In this document: positions 6,915 through 13,400 of the stretch, piece by piece
Layout: each line of letters starts with the position of its first letter
Position numbering within the stretch: position 1 is the first letter of the stretch
Assembly (NCBI GenBank): GCA_030753265.1
Contig: JASMCQ010000012.1
Span: 1-42,500 of the forward strand
Direction: 5' to 3'
DNA length: 42,500 nucleotides
Origin: Dehalococcoidia bacterium
GTDB lineage: Bacteria; Chloroflexota; Dehalococcoidia; UBA3495
Made by a program: the position numbers and the translations under genes
Notes under the pieces: generated by a model
What the model was told of the DNA's origin: nothing
What the model saw: only the letters and a program-made list of their open reading frames with translations
The model's database searches: none

Positions 6915-7859
6915 CTAGTTTAACAGCAGCACCAGGGCCGACACCCCCATCCAGCAGAGGATGGACAAGACCAGGGGGATGTCTTTGACGATAAGCTGCT
7001 CAGGGGTCTCCGCCTCCCGGCTGGTGTTCAGCAGGTACAGGTAGCGGAAGAGGCCGAAGGTCACCAGCGGAAGGGTGAGCAGCATGGTGTTGTTTTCGGG
7101 CAGATTCTCGGCTTCTACCGTGTACAGAGCATAGCTCAGCCAGGCCGCCGTCGCCGAGATGGCGATGCACTGTCCGATGAAAGCCCCGGCGTACTTGCTC
7201 AGTACCGGCCGCTGCCCGGCCGCCGAATCCCCGGCCAGCCGTACCTCGGCGTAGCGGCGGCCCAGCACGATGAACAGGGCCCCGGCGGCGGTGGTGACGT
7301 ATAGCCAAGGCGATGGGGTGACTCCGATGGCGACGGCTCCGGCCACAACGCGAATGACGTAGCCGCTGGCCACCGCCAATACATCCAGTAAAACGACCTG
7401 CTTGACGCCCACGGAGTAGGCCATGTTGATGGCCAGGTAGATCAGGCCGATGACCCCAAGCACCCACTCCACGAGGAACATCGCGGCCAGTCCGGCCGCA
7501 GCCAGGGTTACCAGCGCGGCCAATGCCAGCGGGACCCCTACCTTCCCCGACGCGATCGGCCGGAACCGCTTGACCGGGTGTTGCCGGTCGGCCTCCCGGT
7601 CCGCCAGGTCGTTGAAGAGGTAAACGGCACTCGACAGGGCGCAGAAGGCCGCGAGCAGCACCAGTAACCGGACGATGAGCCCCGGTACCGGCTCGAGGTT
7701 GTCCAGGGACCAGGCCACCTGGACCGAGAACACGAGGGGAAAGAATACCAGGCCGTTCCGGATCCACTGTTTGGGCCGCAAGGCCTTCAACAAGGCTGTT
7801 GGCTGCGATGCCACACCACTCTGCTCGGCCGGCTCGATGAATTTGTCGCGGGCTTCCAT
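6915..7859 (-). CDS. UbiA-family prenyltransferase, decaprenyl-phosphate phosphoribosyltransferase-like
   Basis: This 314-residue polytopic protein has the sequence LRPKQWIRNGLVFFPLVFS, then the metal-binding motif NDLADREADRQHP followed by KRFRPIASG, and a second aspartate region INMAYSVGVKQVVLLDVLAVASGYVIR. These blocks are those of decaprenyl-phosphate phosphoribosyltransferases (Rv3806c type), which transfer phosphoribose to a polyprenyl phosphate in the membrane. About eight or nine helices are visible. In mycobacteria the pathway continues to an arabinose donor; no DprE1/2 genes are in this window, so the final sugar is unknown. The neighbouring flippase-like gene ends 12 bases upstream, which fits a lipid-linked sugar function. 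Related UbiA enzymes remain an alternative. Confidence 0.82.
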   Translation of the reverse strand: MEARDKFIEPAEQSGVASQPTALLKALRPKQWIRNGLVFFPLVFSVQVAWSLDNLEPVPGLIVRLLVLLAAFCALSSAVYLFNDLADREADRQHPVKRFRPIASGKVGVPLALAALVTLAAAGLAAMFLVEWVLGVIGLIYLAINMAYSVGVKQVVLLDVLAVASGYVIRVVAGAVAIGVTPSPWLYVTTAAGALFIVLGRRYAEVRLAGDSAAGQRPVLSKYAGAFIGQCIAISATAAWLSYALYTVEAENLPENNTMLLTLPLVTFGLFRYLYLLNTSREAETPEQLIVKDIPLVLSILCWMGVSALVLLLN

Positions 7860-7871
7860 AAACCTCTCAGC

Positions 7872-8843
7872 CTAAGGACCCGCCGGCAGGACTGGGCGGT
7901 CCTGCTCTCCGGCCGGGGATGCGGCCAGCCGAGGCGGCCCGAACCGGTTCACACAGGCCAGGGCGACGAGGCCCACCGCCACGGCGAACCAGAGGGTTGC
8001 CAGCCGGACCAGCAGGGTTGCCGCCGAGGCGGGGCCCCTGGCGACCCCACTCTGCTGCAACAGGGCGACCATGCTGCCCTCGGTGCCCACCAGCCCTCCG
8101 GGCAACGCGCTGAGGGCCCCCACCAGGGTGGCGGCGGCATAGATCGGCAGCGCCCGCGACAGTGCGACGTCAGCATCCAGACCTCGCAGAACCACCCATA
8201 GCGCCATACCCTCGCTGAACCAGGCGGCCAACCCTAAAATGACGGCCACCAGCATCACCTTGGGAGACGCCAGTTGTTGCAGCCCTTGAAAGGACGCACG
8301 AAGGGCCTTGCTCCAACGGCGAAGCAGCGGCAATCCGAACAGGCGGTCACCCTTCCTGGTGGCGATCAAAGCCAGGGCCGCCCCGGACAGAAACAGGACC
8401 GCCGCCAGCACCGCAACCAATGGCGCCGGCAGCAGGGCAAGGCCAAGCAGCGCCAGCAGTGTCACTGAGATCACGTCGCTGATCCGTTCCATGACAACCA
8501 CGGGGGCCGAGGCGGACACAGGAACTCCGGCCCTGTCGCGAAGAAGGTAGCTCTTGATCAGCTCTCCAGCCTTGCCCGGTGTGATCGACATGGCCAACCC
8601 GGACAGAAACACCAGACCGTTCACTCCCAGCGGGGGCCGGATCCCAAGCACCCGCAGATAGTAGGCCCAGCGCAAGAACCGCAACCCGTAGTTCACGAGT
8701 GCCAGGCCCAAAGCGGCAATCATGTAGGTAAGAGGAAAGTGGGCCAACTGCCGACCGATCTCCTTGAAATCGCCGTAGCCGGCCAGTCCCACAAACACCA
8801 GGACGGTCAGGAAAATCAACAGCAACAGCTTCTTGCTAGACAA
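7872..8843 (-). CDS. Lysylphosphatidylglycerol-synthase-TM-like flippase family protein
   Basis: This 323-residue membrane protein has about eight helices. Marks of the family (UPF0104/LPG synthase TM region) are NYGLRFLRWAYYLRVLG, the SITPGKAGELIKSYLLR block, PVVVMERISDVISV and ALSALPGGLVGTEGSMVALL. No catalytic aminoacyl-transfer domain is attached, so it is likely a lipid or lipid-linked-sugar translocase or an accessory protein. It is probably translated with the downstream phosphoribosyltransferase gene, 12 bases away. The substrate is inferred only from this neighbourhood. Confidence 0.82.
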   Translation of the reverse strand: MSSKKLLLLIFLTVLVFVGLAGYGDFKEIGRQLAHFPLTYMIAALGLALVNYGLRFLRWAYYLRVLGIRPPLGVNGLVFLSGLAMSITPGKAGELIKSYLLRDRAGVPVSASAPVVVMERISDVISVTLLALLGLALLPAPLVAVLAAVLFLSGAALALIATRKGDRLFGLPLLRRWSKALRASFQGLQQLASPKVMLVAVILGLAAWFSEGMALWVVLRGLDADVALSRALPIYAAATLVGALSALPGGLVGTEGSMVALLQQSGVARGPASAATLLVRLATLWFAVAVGLVALACVNRFGPPRLAASPAGEQDRPVLPAGP

Positions 8844-8974
8844 TGCCGTGCTGCTCCGCTTGGCTGGTCTGGGCCTGCATCACGATCTCCGAAATGACTC
8901 CTCGAGGGGGCGGCAAGGGCTCACCCGCTCCACTGCTTGCGTATACCACTTGGGTTACCCGGCCGCAACACCGG

Positions 8975-9325
8975 TTACCCGGACTTCTTGATCTGGGAGT
9001 ACATTGCCCCCAATGCGCCCATGCTGGCCGTGTACAGGGCGAACGCGACCACCGACAGCCACAACAGCCACAGGAACCGCTGGCTTATATCCAAGGTCAC
9101 CGTCAGACTCGCCGCTACCGCCACCAGGATCAGGAACACCAGCAACCCGAGCAAGCTGCCGAACAACACAGACTTGAACCGGTAAGAGCGGCGCAGATTC
9201 CCGGCCGAGGATATGCCGTAGTACGCCCCGATGAACGCCCCGAAGGGGATGCCGACCACGCCCACGATGGGAATCAGCGCCAGCAACAACATGATTCCCA
9301 ATGCTACCAGGACTCCTTTAATCAT
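8975..9325 (-). CDS. Small membrane protein, unassigned
   Basis: This is a 116-residue protein I do not recognise. It begins MIKGVLVALGIMLLLALIPIV, then a glycine-rich turn GIPFGAFIGAYYG, a short basic loop RRSYRFKSVLFG, and two further long helices (LLGLLVFLILVAVAA and FLWLLWLSVVAFALYTAS), ending IKKSG. About four membrane helices are expected. The frame is open further upstream, but those residues are low in hydrophobics and unlike a protein start; ATG 9325 has a close GAGGGA. A TATAAT -10 element lies at 9377-9382 on the same strand. It is first in the minus-strand run that leads to the flippase-like gene, with a 131-base gap in which nothing was found. Confidence 0.68.
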   Translation of the reverse strand: MIKGVLVALGIMLLLALIPIVGVVGIPFGAFIGAYYGISSAGNLRRSYRFKSVLFGSLLGLLVFLILVAVAASLTVTLDISQRFLWLLWLSVVAFALYTASMGALGAMYSQIKKSG

Positions 9326-9376
9326 TCCCTCGTCCGCAGGCACCGCTGTTTTCCGGGCCGGCCCGGATGTTTTCCC

Positions 9377-9382
9377 ATTATA
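9377..9382 (-). promoter_or_regulatory. -10 element (TATAAT) for the small membrane protein gene
   Basis: A perfect TATAAT on the minus strand lies about 50 bases before the ATG at 9325. No good -35 hexamer was seen at 16-18 bases. Confidence 0.45.
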
Positions 9383-9577
9383 GACAAAACAGTCCACGCA
9401 GCGCCATTGCTCGACTGCGGGGCCGTGCGCCCGGTTCCGCGGTCTCCGTGGCAGGACGTCCCCACCGAGGGTATACTGGGTGGACGAAACGCCGGCCGCG
9501 AAACCCACGATCGATGCGTGGCGGCGAATCCATCAAACTACAGGCGAAATACAGGCAACTTACAGGAGTCGCTGCTA

Positions 9578-9988
9578 TTGGGTACCGAAAGACCTGAATC
9601 CGAGTCAGAGTACGAAGCACCCTTTGCCAAGATGCTGGACATGCGCCCCGGCCTCCGCGCCGACGGAGTGGGCAGCGCCACCATGACAATCCACGACACC
9701 TTCATGCAAGATGCCGGGGTGGTCCAGGGCGGATTGATCGTAGCCCTGGCCGACTACGCCTTTTACCGGGCGGCGGATTCGGTGCTGCGCCCCGGACAGA
9801 GCACCGTGACCGTAGAGTTGAAGGTCAACTTCATCTCGGCGGCTAAGGACGGGGTGTTGACCGCGACTTCCCGGGTGCTCAGCGCCGGCCGCCGCGTTAT
9901 CGTGGCCGACATGAAGGTGACCGACCAGCAGGACAAGGTGATCGCTCAAGGCCTCGGCACCTGCTTGGTGGTGCAGGAACAGCCGTAG
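9578..9988 (+). CDS. PaaI/hotdog-fold acyl-CoA thioesterase
   Basis: This 136-residue hotdog-fold protein carries FAKMLDMRPGLRADGVGSATMTI, GGLIVALADYAFYRAADSV and VTVELKVNFISAAKDGVLTA. It ends in VIAQGLGTCLVV. PaaI-type enzymes cleave acyl-CoA or aryl-CoA thioesters in the cytoplasm. The usual HGG of the active helix is QGG here (Gln50), so activity may be altered. TTG 9578 is chosen because AGGAG at 9563-9567 lies 10 bases upstream and homologues need the residues before Met19. An ATG at 9632 would remove the first strand. A TATACT sequence at 9472-9477 may be its -10 element. Confidence 0.78.
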   Translation: MGTERPESESEYEAPFAKMLDMRPGLRADGVGSATMTIHDTFMQDAGVVQGGLIVALADYAFYRAADSVLRPGQSTVTVELKVNFISAAKDGVLTATSRVLSAGRRVIVADMKVTDQQDKVIAQGLGTCLVVQEQP

Positions 9989-10222
9989 CTTTCTGCCGAA
10001 ACACCGCCCGAACACCGCGCCGTCTCGGGTAGTCTTGCCTGATCAGCACCCCAGATGCCTCGCCGCTGCGCCCGGCTCAGCATGACACTTTCGTACCGGT
10101 GACGGTTTGAGGCAAATCCACCTCGCGGAAACAGGTAGACACATGTTGGATTTCACCCAGGGACACAGGTTCCAGGAGGCCTGTCCGGTGTCACCAGGAT
10201 GACCGGACCTGGGCCGAGTTTG

Positions 10223-10242
10223 TTGACTAAGTATATAGACAA
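10223..10242 (+). promoter_or_regulatory. Candidate Rrf2 operator, imperfect palindrome
   Basis: TTGACTAAGTATATAGACAA has matching half-sites TTGnCTAnnT on both strands. It resembles the GACTA...TAGnC layout of type-1 IscR sites. It ends two bases before the -35 box of the Rrf2 gene, an ideal place for autoregulation. Confidence 0.6.
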
Positions 10243-10244
10243 TG

Positions 10245-10274
10245 TTGGAAATACCCCCCCGCCGATGCTATAAT
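10245..10274 (+). promoter_or_regulatory. Promoter of the Rrf2 gene (TTGGAA-18-TATAAT)
   Basis: The -35 TTGGAA (10245-10250) and a perfect -10 TATAAT (10269-10274) are separated by 18 bases. The ATG of the Rrf2 gene follows 33 bases after the -10 box. Confidence 0.75.
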
Positions 10275-10306
10275 TAGCGTCTTGGAGCGGTTCGAAGGTG
10301 GGTGCG

Positions 10307-10735
10307 ATGAGAATTCCGATGAAAGTGGATTACGGGGTGCGGGCGATGGTGGAACTAGCCTTGCACTACGGCAAGGGCCAGATCCAAACAGCGGACATCG
10401 CCGGCAAGCAGGGTATCCCAGAGGCCTACCTGGACCAACTGATGACCTCTCTTCACAAATTTGGGTTGGTGATCAGCCGGCGGGGACCCCAGGGCGGGCA
10501 CCGTCTGGCCATGGACCCATCCGAGATCGATCTGCACATGGTGATGAGCACCCTGGACGGCAGTATTTCTCCATTGGACTGCTTGATCCACCCGAACGAC
10601 TGCATTTTTTCCGAGACTTGCGCCCAGCAAGAGGTCTGGAAGTCGGTGGAAGATGCCGTCCGCGACGTGCTTCGCAACATCAGCCTAGCCGATTTGGCGC
10701 AACGCCACCAGCGGCTGGCCAAGCAGCCAGCGTAA
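10307..10735 (+). CDS. Rrf2-family transcription regulator with three cysteines (IscR/CymR-like)
   Basis: This 142-residue protein has an N-terminal winged helix (MRIPMKVDYGVRAMVELALH, then IAGKQGIPEAYLDQLMTSLHKFGLV) with the wing SRRGPQGGHRLA. Three cysteines at 92, 99 and 105 stand where IscR binds its [2Fe-2S] cluster (spacing C-x6-C-x5-C here). Such proteins sense Fe-S, nitric oxide or cysteine status. The start is ATG 10307, with AAGGTGGG just upstream; GTG 10298 is the alternative. It has its own promoter and palindromic operator and lies upstream of a cysteine-synthesis unit (moeB, cysM), so a sulfur or Fe-S regulatory role is likely. Which ligand it senses is not decided by sequence. 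Confidence 0.9.
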   Translation: MRIPMKVDYGVRAMVELALHYGKGQIQTADIAGKQGIPEAYLDQLMTSLHKFGLVISRRGPQGGHRLAMDPSEIDLHMVMSTLDGSISPLDCLIHPNDCIFSETCAQQEVWKSVEDAVRDVLRNISLADLAQRHQRLAKQPA

Positions 10736-10838
10736 CGCTGGCCTGCGGAATCCAAACCGGCCCAAGGGCATCTAACGTTCTTGTGGGAGCCGAGGAACTT
10801 CGGAACTTCTGGGGGTAGCGGGCCTGGAACCGGCTATC

Positions 10839-10867
10839 TTGACAAGCCAAATCACCGGGGATAGACT
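10839..10867 (+). promoter_or_regulatory. Promoter of the cysteine leader and moeB (TTGACA-17-TAGACT)
   Basis: A perfect -35 TTGACA (10839-10844) is 17 bases from TAGACT (10862-10867). The expected transcription start is near 10873-10875, only four to six bases before the leader ATG at 10879. Confidence 0.7.
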
Positions 10868-10878
10868 CAGGAAAATCG

Positions 10879-10938
10879 ATGAAACACACCGGACTCACCC
10901 TCAACTACGACTGCACTTGTACCTGTCCCCCTTCTTAG
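10879..10938 (+). CDS. Cysteine-rich leader peptide (Cys-Thr-Cys-Thr-Cys), putative attenuator ORF
   Basis: This is a 19-codon ORF, MKHTGLTLNYDCTCTCPPS, with cysteine codons at 10912, 10918 and 10924 just before the TAG. It starts almost at the predicted transcription start, so it would be read from a nearly leaderless RNA; AGGAAA lies a few bases upstream as a weak ribosome-binding site. The cysteine run abuts a 7-base-pair hairpin (10926-10943), and a terminator-like hairpin follows at 10969-11018, before moeB. Cysteine-rich leaderless small ORFs acting as cysteine-responsive attenuators are known from mycobacteria. The same role here is an inference from layout and from the cysteine-synthesis genes downstream. 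Confidence 0.6.
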   Translation: MKHTGLTLNYDCTCTCPPS

Positions 10939-10943
10939 GGGGA
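10926..10943 (+). promoter_or_regulatory. Leader hairpin 1 (pause/anti-antiterminator candidate)
   Basis: UCCCCCU (10926-10932) pairs with AGGGGGA (10937-10943) around a UCUU loop. It overlaps the last codons and the stop of the leader peptide. The right arm and following bases (10940-10947) can instead pair with GCCCGCCC at 10974-10981, which would disrupt the terminator stem. Confidence 0.5.
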
Positions 10944-10968
10944 GGGCATCGCGCCGTTGCTTTTGAAG

Positions 10969-11018
10969 CCTGCGCCCGCCCGGAATGGGTTGCCCACCAG
11001 GGGAAGCGCAGGTTTTTT
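10969..11018 (+). terminator. Terminator-like hairpin in the moeB leader (attenuator)
   Basis: CCTGCGC (10969-10975) pairs with GCGCAGG (11006-11012), with an inner TGGG/CCCA stem, directly followed by six T residues (11013-11018). It lies 30 bases after the leader ORF stop and about 100 bases before moeB. Confidence 0.65.
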
Positions 11019-11121
11019 GTGTGACGGGGCCGCGCTCGCCTTCCCGAAGGCAGCGCCATCAACGACAACGAACCTAGAAAACAAACCAAGCGGAACGGAA
11101 TTGCAAGGAGGAAAGCCTACC

Positions 11122-11964
11122 ATGGCCGAAAAGCCGGTGGTTTTGACACCAGATGAAGTAAAACGCTACAGCCGCCACATTATCATGGGCGATGTCGGCA
11201 GCGGGGGCCAGCGGAAGCTGCTCGGGGCCAAGGCCCTAATCGTCGGCGCCGGCGGCCTGGGCTCGCCCTCGGCCATCTACTTGGCCCTGGCGGGGGTAGG
11301 GACCATCGGCATCGTGGACTTCGACGTGGTTGACCTCTCCAACTTGCAACGGCAGATCCTGCACCACACCGCGGACGTGGGACGGTCCAAGCTGGAATCG
11401 GCCCGGGACAACATCAATTCCTACAACCCCGGCGTCAACGTGGTGATGCACGAAACCAGACTCGAATCGGAAAACGCCATGGAGATCATAAGCCAGTACG
11501 ACTTGGTGGTCAACGGGGCGGACAATTTCGCCACCCGCTACCTGGTCAACGACGCCTGCTACCTGGCGGGGAAACCCCTGGTGGACGGCAGTATCTTGAT
11601 CTTCGATGGCCAGACCACCGTCTTCATGCCCGGGGAAGGGTGCTATCGCTGTCTCTTTCCTTCCCCTCCACCACCGGGCATGGTCCCCAACTGCGCCGAG
11701 GCCGGCGTCCTGGGGGCCCTCACCGGTCTGGTGGGCAGCATCCAGGCGACTGAAGCCCTCAAGCTGCTGCTGGGCATCGGCGAGTCTCTCAGCTCCCGCC
11801 TGATCCTCATCGACGCCCTGAGCATGAGCTTCCGCGAAGTGAGGCTGAAGAGGAACAAGGCTTGCCCGCTGTGCGGCGACAATCCCACCGTCACGGAGTT
11901 GATCGACTACGAGATTTTCTGCGGGCTGGGAGCCCCGGAGACAGCCTCAGTAGCCTCCGACTGA
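11122..11964 (+). CDS. moeB: MoeB/ThiF-type adenylyltransferase for a ubiquitin-like sulfur carrier
   Basis: This 280-residue E1-like enzyme begins with the helix RYSRHIIMGDVGSGGQRKLL, then the ATP loop VGAGGLGSPS, DLSNLQRQILH with its conserved arginine, and two zinc pairs (CYRC...CPLC). No rhodanese domain is attached, unlike MoeZ. Such enzymes adenylate the C-terminal glycine of MoaD, ThiS or CysO so that it can become a thiocarboxylate. AAGGAGG at 11105-11111 marks ATG 11122. cysM follows on the same strand, which suggests that the sulfur carrier served is a CysO-type protein used for cysteine synthesis; molybdopterin or thiamine carriers remain possible. Expression is probably controlled by the leader at 10839-11018. 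Confidence 0.9.
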   Translation: MAEKPVVLTPDEVKRYSRHIIMGDVGSGGQRKLLGAKALIVGAGGLGSPSAIYLALAGVGTIGIVDFDVVDLSNLQRQILHHTADVGRSKLESARDNINSYNPGVNVVMHETRLESENAMEIISQYDLVVNGADNFATRYLVNDACYLAGKPLVDGSILIFDGQTTVFMPGEGCYRCLFPSPPPPGMVPNCAEAGVLGALTGLVGSIQATEALKLLLGIGESLSSRLILIDALSMSFREVRLKRNKACPLCGDNPTVTELIDYEIFCGLGAPETASVASD

Positions 11965-12062
11965 GCATTGCCGCACTGCGGCAGCTTGATTCCGGAAAGA
12001 CAAGGAAATTAGCGCACGGGTCGCCGGACTTTAGCTGGGTATCCAGTTGGCCCGGTTGGTTA

Positions 12063-12089
12063 GGTTATGGGGCTTCGGCCGGCATAACC
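12063..12089 (+). other. Stable intergenic hairpin with UUCG tetraloop between moeB and cysM
   Basis: GGTTATG (12063-12069) pairs with CATAACC (12083-12089), and the inside forms GGC-UUCG-GCC. No T-run follows, so it is not a plain terminator. It may be an RNA processing or stability element separating the two genes of the unit. Confidence 0.6.
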
Positions 12090-12157
12090 CAATGACGGCC
12101 AACTTCGGTCACCAGCGGCCAGGCGTTGCCCGGGCGTTGCAAGGAATAGATATAACC

Positions 12158-13108
12158 ATGGTTACCAAGCTGACCTATAAGGGGATCCTCGCGACCATCG
12201 GCAACACCCCCGTGGTGGAACTCCAGAGCATGAGCCCCAGGCAAGAGGTGCGGATCTTCGTCAAGCTGGAGGGACAAAACCCCACCGGCAGCGTCAAGGA
12301 CCGCATCGCCTTGAAGATGATAGAGCAAGCGGAGTTGGACGGGGAAATATCCCCCAACCGCACCATCCTGGAACCCACCAGCGGCAATACGGGCATCTCC
12401 TTGGCGATGATCGCCCGCCTCAAAGGCTACAAGGTAGCCGTGGTCATGCCGGAAAACGTGAGTGCCGAGCGAACCCAGCTGCTGCATGCCTATGGGGCGG
12501 AAATCATCTTCTCCAACGGCTCGCGGGGCACCAACGGCGCGATCGAGGTGGCCAAGGACCTGGTCGAGAAAAACCCGAGCCAATACCTGATGCTGTACCA
12601 GTACGGCAACCAGGGTAACCCGGGGGCCCATTATGAAACCACGGGCCAAGAGATAGTGGACGCCGTCCCGGAAGTCGACATGTTCGTGGCCGGGTTGGGG
12701 ACCGGAGGCACCCTCATGGGGGTTGCCCGCCGGCTGAAGGAACACGATCCACGGATCAAGATTGTGGCGGTGGCGCCCGAGCCCGACGACTTCATTTCCG
12801 GGCTGAGGAATTTGGATGAGGGCTTCATCCCGCCGATCTTGGACCTCAGTCTGCTCGACTCGAGGATGCTGGTGAGCAGCCTTGACGCCTTCAGGACCAC
12901 GAAAGAGTTGCTGTCGCAGGAAGGAATCTTCGCCGGCATCTCCTCGGGGTCGGTGGTGTACGGAGCGCTGCGGCAAGCCGAGCGCATGGACCGGGGCACC
13001 ATCGTGTGCTTGCTGGCTGACGGCGGCTGGAAATACCTAAGCACCGCACTGTGGACCAAAGATTACGAGCAGTTGGCGAAGGAGTCCAAGGGCACGATCT
13101 GGTGGTAG
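12158..13108 (+). CDS. cysM: CysM-type cysteine synthase (PLP enzyme), thiocarboxylate-dependent type
   Basis: This 316-residue protein contains NPTGSVKDR with the PLP lysine, EPTSGNTGIS (phosphate and substrate loop), GLGTGGTLMG and FAGISSGS. The regions GLRNLDEGFIPPILD and LLADGGWKYLSTALW closely follow mycobacterial CysM, which joins O-phosphoserine to sulfur from the protein thiocarboxylate CysO. The arginine in GLRN corresponds to the phosphoserine-selective arginine there. AAGGAA at 12141-12146 supports ATG 12158. The gene follows moeB by 193 bases. No CysO or Mec protease gene is in the window, so the carrier must be elsewhere. Free sulfide use is an alternative. Confidence 0.9.
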   Translation: MVTKLTYKGILATIGNTPVVELQSMSPRQEVRIFVKLEGQNPTGSVKDRIALKMIEQAELDGEISPNRTILEPTSGNTGISLAMIARLKGYKVAVVMPENVSAERTQLLHAYGAEIIFSNGSRGTNGAIEVAKDLVEKNPSQYLMLYQYGNQGNPGAHYETTGQEIVDAVPEVDMFVAGLGTGGTLMGVARRLKEHDPRIKIVAVAPEPDDFISGLRNLDEGFIPPILDLSLLDSRMLVSSLDAFRTTKELLSQEGIFAGISSGSVVYGALRQAERMDRGTIVCLLADGGWKYLSTALWTKDYEQLAKESKGTIWW

Positions 13109-13272
13109 TGAGCGCGCGGCACGGCGCGATTTGCCATCATTAGAACCAGCGAGAACCAGCGCCGCCGCCGGGCTGCCAGGTTCGGCGCAGGGGGCTCGGT
13201 CAATCACCTCACACGGCTCCTCCGGGTCCGCGATTGGACTCGGAGGGGAGCGTGGAGCTAGTCGCTCGGCCC

Positions 13273-13301
13273 TTGTCACCGCCACCGGGCGGTGCTATAC
13301 T
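13273..13301 (+). promoter_or_regulatory. Promoter of the nusA operon (TTGTCA-17-TATACT)
   Basis: TTGTCA (13273-13278) and TATACT (13296-13301) are 17 bases apart, giving a start near 13308 and a leader of about 90 bases before nusA. Confidence 0.8.
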
Positions 13302-13314
13302 CAGACCACATAGT

Positions 13315-13346
13315 GCTTCCTTCGGAAAGCGGGGTGATCCCGCTTT
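13315..13346 (+). promoter_or_regulatory. Two mutually exclusive leader hairpins upstream of nusA
   Basis: GCTTCC (13315-13320) can pair with GGAAAGC (13324-13330) with one bulged A, while AAAGCGGG (13326-13333) pairs perfectly with CCCGCTTT (13339-13346). The shared segment means only one can form at a time. The T-run after the second is short. Confidence 0.45.
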
Positions 13347-13382
13347 CTTGCTGATGGAGCCAAGGCGGGTTCCGGGCAACTT

Positions 13383-13400
13383 CGCAAAGGGGGCTTTGCG
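13383..13400 (+). promoter_or_regulatory. Ribosome-binding site of nusA inside a hairpin loop
   Basis: CGCAAAG (13383-13389) pairs perfectly with CTTTGCG (13394-13400) around a GGGG loop, and the GTG start of nusA is the next base. The only Shine-Dalgarno-like bases (AGGGGG) are in the loop and stem top, so folding would hide or present them. Confidence 0.6.

Noticed and set aside
8843..9577. Upstream extension of the thioesterase frame
   Set aside because: It overlaps the minus-strand membrane protein, is rich in Gln/His/Arg and has no domain; TTG 9578 with AGGAG fits better.
10839..11024. 61-codon frame overlapping the cysteine leader region
   Set aside because: It has no ribosome-binding site, starts inside the -35 box and crosses the terminator hairpin.
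10740..11121. T-box or S-box riboswitch before moeB
   Set aside because: Neither the T-box sequence AGGGUGGNACCGCG nor SAM-riboswitch core patterns are present; the leader ORF and terminator explain the region better.
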